Of a stretch of DNA of 5,248 nt, positions 1-5,248 are shown piece after piece. Numbering within the stretch: the first letter of the stretch is position 1; each line of letters opens with the position of its first letter. Source of the DNA: Candidatus Sulfotelmatobacter sp. (GTDB lineage Bacteria > Acidobacteriota > Terriglobia > Terriglobales > Acidobacteriaceae); NCBI GenBank assembly GCA_030045935.1, contig JASIEN010000121.1:1-5248 (forward strand), given 5' to 3'. The translations under genes were made by a program, and so were the position numbers. The notes beneath the pieces are model-generated. The model saw only the letters and a program-made list of their open reading frames with translations, was not told the DNA's origin and did no database searches.

Positions 1-324
1 GCCGTGCACTCGTTACAGGATGATTTTCCCGTCGTGCGCGGCAGCGATATGGTCGGTGTTATTTCGCGCCAGCGCATTCTCGAGGCGCTGCGCGCCGAAG
101 GAAACGGTTACGTGCAGGCGGTCATGAACAAGCTTTTCGAGGTATCGGCCCGGCAGGAGTCGCTCGGGTCGGCTTTTCGCAAGCTCACATCGCGCAACCT
201 GAGCATCATACCCGTCGTGGAAGACGAGCGCCTGGTGGGAATTGTCACCCTGCAAAACCTGATGCACTCCATGGCGCTGCTGGCCGAGAGCAGAAAGTTG
301 CGGCGGGACGAGCAGGGCTCGTGA
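1..324 (+). CDS. C-terminal part of a CBS-domain-pair protein (possibly a site-2 protease), 5' truncated
   Basis: The reading frame is open from the first base and ends at TGA 322-324, so about 107 C-terminal residues are present and the start lies outside the window. Two CBS repeats are visible. The end of the first has the pattern D-D-F-P-V-V...V-G-V-I-S-R...I-L-E-A-L (residues about 7-31). The second is complete (about 39-93), with V-M...S-A-F-R-K-L...I-P-V-V...L-V-G-I-V-T-L-Q-N-L. CBS pairs bind adenine nucleotides such as AMP, ATP or S-adenosylmethionine and regulate attached catalytic or transport domains. The linker and the S-A-F...L-P/I-P-V-V...V-G-L/I-V-T-ordering resemble CBS pairs at the C-terminus of bacterial M50 site-2 proteases, but the catalytic part is not in the window. 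Other CBS-tailed proteins remain possible. It converges on the hydrolase gene with a 19-base gap. Confidence 0.8.
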   Translation, partial: AVHSLQDDFPVVRGSDMVGVISRQRILEALRAEGNGYVQAVMNKLFEVSARQESLGSAFRKLTSRNLSIIPVVEDERLVGIVTLQNLMHSMALLAESRKLRRDEQGS

Positions 325-343
325 TGGTAATTAGAGAACCTTG

Positions 344-1402
344 CTAATCCGGCTCGGGATAGAAGATCTGATGACCCTCCGGGCCATAAACATCCCCAAC
401 CACGTGCAGATTGCTGTCGAGTTTCACGCCCGCGCTGAGCGGGCTGCGCTGCGCTCTGCGGCTGAGAAGACGGGGCAATTGCACGAACCGCAGATCGGTA
501 AAGTACACGATGTATCCATCCGGCACCGATTCCGTTTCCGTGATCGGATATTGCGCCCAGTCCAGATAGACGCGCCCCAGGTAAGATTCCTTCGCCGCTA
601 ACGTGATCGGCGTTTCTGGCGGTTTGTAGCGAATTTCCAGGCGATTCTCCGGATCGACCTCCGGCCCCAGCGAATCCACCTGCGCGAGCGCAAAGAATGC
701 AGAAGTCTCGACCACCCCGTACCAGTGAAACGGATTCGTCATCGCAGGGTAAGCAGACGCGCGCAGCGGTTCAGCCTCCTGATATGTTCGCGCGGTCAGT
801 GCGTTCACGGCGCTACGGTGCGCATGGTCACGCACCATCCACAATGCCACAACTCCGATCAGGGCAAGTGTCGCTGCAACTCTTCCTCGGGGAGTAGCCG
901 AGCGCGCACCAATTTCCCGGTCAATCAGCGAGAAAAGCGCGGGGACAATCAGACCCAGCAGCAGCATCGCGAACAATATTGGATCAAAAATGAAAACGAT
1001 GTCCCACGAATACCACTTCTCAGAAAAAGGCCAGAACGGCCGCACGCCATAGTTGTTCGTGTAATCGAGAAGAATGTGACTGAGGCCGGCGAGACAAGCA
1101 TAAGAAAAAAGCAACCCCCAGCGCGGCGACAGGTTCGGATTTTTTACTTTGCGCCCGCGCAACCGCCAGACGAGGTAAACGAAACCAAGGACGACGGCCG
1201 CATCTATAGGCACTCCCAGAAATGAATGAGTAAAGCCTCGATGATGGGCAAAACCGAAAGCCGGCCCGCCAAACCGGCTCAACACGTCGAGATCGGGCGC
1301 TTCCGCCGCGAGCGTAAGCGTAGCTGTGGCGAGCGCAGTCCTGCGGTTGAGCCCGGCGCGCCCCATACATGCGCCGAACAAAAAATGTGTGACGGGTTCC
1401 AA
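344..1402 (-). CDS. Membrane-bound metal-dependent hydrolase, YdjM/PF04307 (DUF457) family
   Basis: This is a 352-residue inner-membrane protein. The conserved N-terminal metal-site pattern is present: His6 in M-E-P-V-T-H, A-P-D-L-D (Asp37, Asp39), H-H-R-G-F-T-H-S (His53, His54, His59), L-S-H-I-L-L-D (His109, Asp113), and P-F-W-P-F at about 122-126 followed by Asp134 and Asp140. Hydrophobic stretches at about 62-80, 97-114, 135-160 and 175-191 look like membrane helices. The remaining ~160 residues are hydrophilic and probably form a soluble domain. The family is annotated as a metal-dependent hydrolase from these motifs, but the natural substrate is not firmly known; E. coli YdjM is LexA-regulated, and no LexA site was recognised here. 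The start is TTG at 1400-1402, six bases after the kinase stop, without a Shine-Dalgarno site. It is preferred over the ATG at 1364-1366 because that would remove the conserved M-E-P-V-T-H with metal ligand His6. The gene is probably the second of an operon and translationally coupled. Confidence 0.9.
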   Translation of the reverse strand: MEPVTHFLFGACMGRAGLNRRTALATATLTLAAEAPDLDVLSRFGGPAFGFAHHRGFTHSFLGVPIDAAVVLGFVYLVWRLRGRKVKNPNLSPRWGLLFSYACLAGLSHILLDYTNNYGVRPFWPFSEKWYSWDIVFIFDPILFAMLLLGLIVPALFSLIDREIGARSATPRGRVAATLALIGVVALWMVRDHAHRSAVNALTARTYQEAEPLRASAYPAMTNPFHWYGVVETSAFFALAQVDSLGPEVDPENRLEIRYKPPETPITLAAKESYLGRVYLDWAQYPITETESVPDGYIVYFTDLRFVQLPRLLSRRAQRSPLSAGVKLDSNLHVVGDVYGPEGHQIFYPEPD

Positions 1403-1408
1403 GCGGGT

Positions 1409-2437
1409 CTAGGGATTGTAATTCACAGGCGGCGCCATCACCGTCAACGCATCCGGAACCATTGTGATTTCAGCCGGCAGGCGGCCGAGCAGTTCGCCAT
1501 CGGCCTCTACATAAACTCTTGCTGACGCCGCGCCCGAAGCGGTTGACTCCACCGTATACCCCAAGGCAACTTTTTCGCTGTACGCCAGATCGATCCCCGG
1601 AACTTTCCACGGCCGCCCCAGCATCGTCCCCGCCACATACGCCAAATATGCTGTCCGGCTCGCCGTCGTGCAGTAGACCAATCGAATATCGTTGCGGTCA
1701 AGCGATGCGCCCGGTGCCAGTTCGCGCAGAACTCCGCCAAAATTCCGGATGCGTATTGCCAGCATCTCGGTCACTACCGCTTGATGACGTTCCTCCGAAC
1801 CGGTGTCGGCAAATTCAATCCGAAACCGCGTCATCGGATGGTTGAACCACAGCTTCCACGCCTGCCCATAATAAGCCGTCATTCCCAGCCGCTGCTTGTG
1901 CGCGCTGTACAGCTTGTAAAAAAGATGTGCATCGACTCCAGCGCCAGCCGCCACGACAAAAACCCGCGAGCTGGGTTTCCCTTCCAAATCGTCGTATTGA
2001 ATTCGTCCCAGACCGATGCGCCGTCGCACTCCATGCACGGCTGCCTTTGCGGCCGCGACCACGTTCCGTGGTAATCCGAGATCGTGCGCCAGAGCATTGG
2101 CAGTTCCCATGGGGAGCACGGCAAGCGCAACGGGGGTATTCACGAGCACCTGAGCGATATTGTGAATCGTCCCATCGCCGCCACAGGCAAAAACAGTGTC
2201 ACAGCCATCGGCGATCGCCTGCCGCGCTTTCTCGGCCGCCAATGCTGCAGACTCAGCGAGAAAAAGCTCAGTCTCGATCTTAGCGGCTTGCAACAGCGCC
2301 AAAACGGAATTCAACTGCTTCTGCCGCCGCTCGCCGCGCCGGCCTGAGTCAGGATTGTAGAGTAATGCCGCTTTCCGCATGGGCTTGGGAGATTGGATTT
2401 TACCTGAGCTTTCAACCGCAACGCCTTGCATAGCCAT
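1409..2437 (-). CDS. YegS/BmrU-type lipid kinase (diacylglycerol kinase family)
   Basis: The product is a soluble or peripheral kinase of 342 residues from the chosen start, a size close to bacterial YegS/DgkB proteins (about 300). It is expected to transfer the ATP phosphate to a lipid hydroxyl, typically diacylglycerol giving phosphatidic acid, at the inner face of the membrane. Motifs are in family order: N-P-D-S-G at 28-32, the nucleotide-binding G-G-D-G-T at 86-90, P-M-G-T-A-N-A-L-A at 109-117, G-A-G-V-D-A at 165-170, and the C-terminal E-A-D-G-E at 311-315. Together they mark the catalytic DAGK domain and the C-terminal beta-sandwich domain. ATG 2435-2437 is chosen because GGGAGAGGG lies 10 bases upstream. 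The frame stays open to an ATG at 2504-2506 (365 residues), and the conserved domain itself begins near an ATG at 2378-2380 that has no good ribosome site. The exact lipid substrate cannot be read from sequence. The hydrolase gene follows after six bases. Confidence 0.92.
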   Translation of the reverse strand: MAMQGVAVESSGKIQSPKPMRKAALLYNPDSGRRGERRQKQLNSVLALLQAAKIETELFLAESAALAAEKARQAIADGCDTVFACGGDGTIHNIAQVLVNTPVALAVLPMGTANALAHDLGLPRNVVAAAKAAVHGVRRRIGLGRIQYDDLEGKPSSRVFVVAAGAGVDAHLFYKLYSAHKQRLGMTAYYGQAWKLWFNHPMTRFRIEFADTGSEERHQAVVTEMLAIRIRNFGGVLRELAPGASLDRNDIRLVYCTTASRTAYLAYVAGTMLGRPWKVPGIDLAYSEKVALGYTVESTASGAASARVYVEADGELLGRLPAEITMVPDALTVMAPPVNYNP

Positions 2438-2447
2438 CAGCGAGATT

Positions 2448-2456
2448 CCCTCTCCC
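2448..2456 (-). promoter_or_regulatory. Ribosome binding site deciding the lipid kinase start
   Basis: On the minus strand this reads GGGAGAGGG, ten bases before ATG 2435-2437. It is the best Shine-Dalgarno match near any of the candidate in-frame starts. The in-frame ATG at 2456-2458 lies in the site itself, and the ATGs at 2504-2506 and 2378-2380 lack a comparable site. A second ATG at 2429-2431 is 16 bases away, which is less favourable. Confidence 0.6.
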
Positions 2457-2603
2457 ATATGTCGAATGCGATCTGTTCCGCAGCTATCTTCTGTTGCCCC
2501 AGGCATAGCTCCGGCAAGTTCTCGAATGTCGCATACCGCGCGCCCGTGCGCAAGTTGAATCTAGGCTTCCCCTCAGCGGTCCAGCCTGTTGCCCATCGCG
2601 ACA

Positions 2604-2609
2604 TATAAT
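2604..2609 (+). promoter_or_regulatory. Probable -10 box (TATAAT) of the ligA promoter
   Basis: This is a perfect sigma-70 type TATAAT with nine bases between it and the ligA ATG. No recognisable -35 hexamer lies 16-18 bases upstream (the region reads around CCAGCC), and there is no extended -10 TGn. If used, transcription would begin within a few bases of the ATG, giving a leaderless or nearly leaderless mRNA. This fits the absence of a Shine-Dalgarno site before ATG 2619. Confidence 0.5.
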
Positions 2610-2618
2610 CTTTCTGCC

Positions 2619-4718
2619 ATGCCCGTCCTAGACAAAGATAAAGATAAAGACAGAGACATCAAGAAACGAATCGATTCTCTGCGCGAAAGAATCCGCCATC
2701 ACGAATACCTCTATTTCATCCTCGATCAGCCCGAAATCAGCGACCTCGATTTTGACAAGCTCATGAAACAGCTGAAAGATCTTGAGGCCGAGCATCCCGA
2801 ACTGATCACGCCCGATTCCCCCACCCAGCGCGTTGGCGGCAAGCCGCGCGAGGGATTCGTCAAAGTTCCACACTCCTCACCCATGCTCTCGCTCGACAAC
2901 ACGTACAACGAGGAAGAGCTGCGCGCCTGGGACCGCCGTGTCCACGAACTCAGCGGCCTTTCGCAAGTAGATTATGTTTGCGAACTCAAGCTGGATGGCA
3001 TGTCGCTGGCGCTGATCTACGAAGATGCCAAGCTGGCGCGCGGCATCACGCGCGGCGATGGCACTATCGGAGAAGATGTCACGCTAAACGTGCGCACCGT
3101 GCGCTCCGTCCCGCTATCGATTTCGCCCGACAGGCTCAAAAAGGCCGGCATTTCCCCCGATTTTGAAGTTCGCGGTGAACTGCTCATGCCGCTCGCCGCT
3201 TTCAAGAAAATGAACGAAGAGCGCGAGAGCAAAGGGCTCTCGACGTTCGCGAATCCGCGCAATGCGACCGCCGGTACCGTGCGCCAGTTGGAGTCGCGCA
3301 TCACGGCTGAGCGCCGCCTCGATTATTTTTCCTACATGCTGCTGAAGAACGGCCGCACATTTTGCGACCGCCATTCGAAAACGTTAGATGCTCTCGCCGC
3401 CGCCGGATTCAAGGTCAATCCGCATCGCAAGCTGGTGGACAGCATCGACGAGGCCTGGGACTTCATTCAGCAATGGGAGGCGAAGCGCGATTCGCTTCCC
3501 TATGAAATCGACGGTATCGTCATAAAAGTCGACCACACCGCGTTGCAGGAAGAGCTCGGTTTTACCGGCAAAGCCCCGCGCTGGGCGATTGCGTATAAGT
3601 ACGCTGCGCGCGCCGGAATTACAAAATTGGAGGACATCAGAGTCCAGGTAGGACGCACCGGCAAACTCACTCCCGTCGCCATGCTGGCCCCCGTTTTCAT
3701 TGGCGGCACGACCGTGCGTAACGCCACGCTCCACAATATGGACGAAATCGAGCGCCTGGGCGTGAAGATCGGCGATTGGGTGCAGGTCGAGCGCGGCGGG
3801 GACGTTATTCCAAAGATCGCGAAGGTGATCGATGATAAGGACCATCCGCGTCCCCCGGAACTGCGGGAATTCGTCATGCCCGACAAGTGCCCGGTCTGCG
3901 GCACGAAAGTTGTCCGCACAGAGGGGGAAGTCGACTACCGCTGCGTGAACGCCAATTGCCCGGCCAAGCTTATGGGCACGATTCTGCACTTCGCATCGCG
4001 CGGCGTGATGAACATCGATGGCATGGGCGATGCACTGGTCACGCAACTGACCGAGAAAGGACTCGTGAAAAACGTCGCCGATATCTATTCGCTCAGCAAG
4101 AAAGACCTGCTCGGTCTCGAACGCTTCGCCGAGAAGTCGGCGCAGAACATCATCGATGAAATTGACAACTCAAGAAAGCTGCCGCTTGAGCGCGTGATCT
4201 ACGGCCTTGGCATTCGGATGGTCGGCGAGCGCACAGCGCAATTCTTAGCCGAACATTTCGGATCGATGGATGACCTGGAAAAAGCCAGCGTCGAAGAGTT
4301 GCAGAACGTGAACGAAGTCGGCCCGCGCATCGCCGAAAGCATCGCAGAGTTTTTCTCCAACCCAGCAAATCGAAAACTTGTCGAGCGTCTGCGCGAAGCG
4401 GGACTCACTCTCACCGGCCAGAAAAAACAGCGCGGCACCAAACTCGCCGGAAAAACGTTTGTGCTGACCGGCACGCTCGCCCACTTTACCCGCGACGAAG
4501 CGAAAAAACTGATCGAAGACGCCGGGGGAAAAGTTACCGGCTCGGTTAGTAAGAAGACAGATTATGTGGTAGCGGGAGCAGATGCGGGATCAAAACTGGA
4601 TAAGGCGAAGGAATTAGGTGTTGCCGTAATCGATGAGGAGGAGATGGAGAGGCTTCTCGGCCGAGGACTAAATAGACATAGGGGGAACAGGGAGTGGGTG
4701 GAATTGTCGCAGCGCTAA
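2619..4718 (+). CDS. ligA: NAD+-dependent DNA ligase LigA
   Basis: LigA seals nicks in duplex DNA during replication and repair using NAD+ as the AMP donor. The protein has 699 residues; E. coli LigA has 671. Domain order is complete. NMN-binding domain Ia is at about 14-75. The adenylation domain has nucleophile Lys124 in E-L-K-L-D-G, then R-G-D-G, E-V-R-G-E, N-P-R-N-A-T-A-G-T, D-G-I-V-I-K (Lys303) and A-I-A-Y-K-Y (Lys327). The OB fold is at about 338-415. The zinc finger uses Cys424, Cys427, Cys442 and Cys447. Helix-hairpin-helix repeats span about 455-580, and a BRCT domain spans about 605-681. ATG 2619-2621 is chosen. An in-frame TTG at 2589-2591 would place the TATAAT box inside the gene and add ten unconserved residues. 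Oddities are a D-K repeat near the N-terminus (residues 5-13), Phe at two usually His/Tyr positions of domain Ia (33 and 45), and an 18-residue tail after the BRCT domain that overlaps the next gene. Confidence 0.97.
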   Translation: MPVLDKDKDKDRDIKKRIDSLRERIRHHEYLYFILDQPEISDLDFDKLMKQLKDLEAEHPELITPDSPTQRVGGKPREGFVKVPHSSPMLSLDNTYNEEELRAWDRRVHELSGLSQVDYVCELKLDGMSLALIYEDAKLARGITRGDGTIGEDVTLNVRTVRSVPLSISPDRLKKAGISPDFEVRGELLMPLAAFKKMNEERESKGLSTFANPRNATAGTVRQLESRITAERRLDYFSYMLLKNGRTFCDRHSKTLDALAAAGFKVNPHRKLVDSIDEAWDFIQQWEAKRDSLPYEIDGIVIKVDHTALQEELGFTGKAPRWAIAYKYAARAGITKLEDIRVQVGRTGKLTPVAMLAPVFIGGTTVRNATLHNMDEIERLGVKIGDWVQVERGGDVIPKIAKVIDDKDHPRPPELREFVMPDKCPVCGTKVVRTEGEVDYRCVNANCPAKLMGTILHFASRGVMNIDGMGDALVTQLTEKGLVKNVADIYSLSKKDLLGLERFAEKSAQNIIDEIDNSRKLPLERVIYGLGIRMVGERTAQFLAEHFGSMDDLEKASVEELQNVNEVGPRIAESIAEFFSNPANRKLVERLREAGLTLTGQKKQRGTKLAGKTFVLTGTLAHFTRDEAKKLIEDAGGKVTGSVSKKTDYVVAGADAGSKLDKAKELGVAVIDEEEMERLLGRGLNRHRGNREWVELSQR
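2631..2657 (+). repeat. Short in-frame hexamer-type tandem repeat at the ligA 5' end
   Basis: Units of the form GA(C/T)AAA are repeated three times and followed by GACAGAGAC, encoding alternating Asp-Lys/Arg at residues 5-13. The stretch lies upstream of the conserved domain Ia and looks like a low-complexity N-terminal extension. Confidence 0.6.
4680..4685 (+). promoter_or_regulatory. Ribosome binding site of the small membrane protein, inside ligA
   Basis: AGGGGG lies eight bases before the GTG at 4694-4696, and a second purine run AGGGA sits directly against the start. This supports the GTG start over the internal ATG at 4754-4756. The site lies inside the last codons of ligA, so ribosomes translating ligA pass over it. 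Confidence 0.6.
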
Positions 4719-5200
4719 TAGGCTTACCAGTGGCGGTATTTGGATTCCTCATCATGAGAAATCCGATCGTGTTGTCGGCTCTCGCTCCGAGAGAGCGCGG
4801 GTATTACCAACGCGCCTTCTTTGACGCCTTCACGCGCAATTCCACTCGTGCCTTTGGAGCGCTTGTATGCCTTTTCGGCGCAAATATCGCCCTCGAAGCT
4901 TTGGGTTCAGCGCTTAGGAGATCGTCCCTTCACGCAATCGCACAAGGCCTGTGGGCCCTGATGGCTTTGGACTTTGCGGTTCTCTGGGGCCTGGGCCTAT
5001 TGGTCACGATCTGGCGCCTTGTTCAGGGCAAGTCTGTCGGGTGGTCCGACTGGTTCCGAATGCGAAAGACAGGAATCGAACTCGGCCCGATCGATGTGTT
5101 CCCCGCCGTCACGCCGCAGATGCAACGAGAAGCAACTCTCTTCACGGCCGGATTCGCAATCCTTGTCTGTGTGGCCGCCGGCCTTGCTCTCTTCCGTTAG
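4694..5200 (+). CDS. Small multi-span membrane protein of unknown function
   Basis: I do not recognise a family for this 168-residue protein. Four hydrophobic segments are visible at about residues 3-20, 53-72, 83-108 and 147-167, which suggests four membrane helices. The loop at about 22-50 is charged, with A-P-R-E-R-G-Y-Y-Q-R and aromatic residues. The loop at about 110-146 contains W-S-D-W-F-R-M-R-K and a more acidic part. There is no signal-peptidase site, no cysteine or histidine cluster, and no enzyme motif that I can name. The GTG start is chosen for its good ribosome binding site; starting at the internal Met21 would delete the first hydrophobic segment. The gene begins 25 bases before the ligA stop in a different frame and is probably cotranscribed and translationally coupled with ligA. 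A functional link to DNA ligation is not implied. It ends at TAG 5198-5200 with no visible hairpin terminator after it. Confidence 0.75.
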   Translation: MGGIVAALIGLPVAVFGFLIMRNPIVLSALAPRERGYYQRAFFDAFTRNSTRAFGALVCLFGANIALEALGSALRRSSLHAIAQGLWALMALDFAVLWGLGLLVTIWRLVQGKSVGWSDWFRMRKTGIELGPIDVFPAVTPQMQREATLFTAGFAILVCVAAGLALFR

Positions 5201-5248
5201 GTCGGCATGCAGTTCACTACGTCCCCAGCACCCGCCTCATCCTCTTCC

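Larger units (their letters stand above)
2438..2618. promoter_or_regulatory. Divergent control region between lipid kinase operon and ligA
   Basis: This 181-base region separates the two oppositely transcribed units and has no convincing gene. It holds the kinase ribosome site and the ligA TATAAT box. It also holds a repeated 9-mer CTGTTGCCC (2491-2499 and 2586-2594), and the hexamer CGACAT once on the plus strand (2599-2604) and twice on the minus strand (2459-2464, 2526-2531). No clear -10/-35 pair was found for the minus-strand operon. Part of the region may be coding if the kinase starts at 2506. Confidence 0.55.

Noticed and set aside
324..347. ATG overlapping the CBS gene stop (TGATG), a possible coupled small gene
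   Set aside because: The frame ends after seven codons and runs into the hydrolase 3' end, so there is no room for a protein.
330..348. ATTAG/CTAAT inverted repeat between the convergent CBS and hydrolase genes, considered as a terminator
   Set aside because: The stem is only five A/T-rich pairs with a nine-base loop, there is no T-run, and one arm is in the hydrolase stop region.
725..1225. 166-codon plus-strand open frame opposite the hydrolase gene
   Set aside because: The product is highly basic and low in hydrophobic order with no motif, while the opposite strand has a clear conserved protein. It is a shadow frame.
2426..2608. 60-codon plus-strand open frame in the divergent region
   Set aside because: It has no ribosome site and no conserved pattern, it overlaps the kinase 5' end, and its stop falls inside the TATAAT box. 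It is unlikely to be a gene.
2589..2618. TTG at 2589 as an upstream start for ligA
   Set aside because: It would add ten unconserved residues and include the perfect TATAAT in the coding region. It has no ribosome site, and ATG 2619 fits the family length better.
3384..4046. 220-codon open frame on the minus strand opposite ligA
   Set aside because: It lies wholly inside the well-supported ligA gene, and its product is rich in His, Ala and Arg with no recognisable domain. Long antisense frames are expected from the codon bias of GC-rich genes.
5217..5248. Possible 3' end of a minus-strand gene (nine codons then TAG)
   Set aside because: A frame reading K-R-M-R-R-V-L-G-T-stop could be the tail of a convergent gene 16 bases from the membrane protein, but 32 bases are too few to support a call.

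Overview
The window is about 5.2 kb of moderately GC-rich, densely coded bacterial chromosome. It looks like ordinary core-type DNA: there are no insertion sequences, phage genes, CRISPR arrays, tRNAs or rRNAs, and I found no new multi-gene system. The gene set and the protein style suggest an Acidobacteriota (Terriglobia-like) genome. In particular, the hydrolase has an N-terminus starting M-E-P-V-T-H and a soluble C-terminal half that I associate with that phylum. This assignment is from memory and is tentative.

Layout. (1) Bases 1-324, plus strand: the C-terminal end of a protein with paired CBS domains, cut by the window edge; it may be the regulatory tail of a site-2 protease. (2) Bases 344-2437, minus strand: a two-gene operon. 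A YegS/BmrU-type lipid (diacylglycerol) kinase is followed after 6 bases by a membrane-bound metal-dependent hydrolase of the YdjM/PF04307 family. The operon converges on the CBS gene with a 19-base gap and no visible hairpin terminator. (3) Bases 2438-2618: a 181-base divergent control region. It holds a perfect TATAAT box for ligA, a strong Shine-Dalgarno site for the kinase, and several repeated short words. (4) Bases 2619-4718, plus strand: a complete NAD+-dependent DNA ligase, ligA. (5) Bases 4694-5200, plus strand: a small protein with about four membrane segments and no recognised family. It overlaps the ligA 3' end by 25 bases and has its own ribosome binding site inside ligA. The last 48 bases are too short to assign.

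How the genes relate: the kinase and hydrolase are probably cotranscribed and both act at the inner membrane, so a shared role in envelope lipid metabolism is plausible but unproven. LigA is a housekeeping replication and repair enzyme, divergently transcribed from them. The main points worth a second look are the divergent control region, a probable leaderless or near-leaderless ligA transcript, two aromatic substitutions at NMN-contact positions in LigA, and the unknown membrane protein translationally embedded in the ligA tail.
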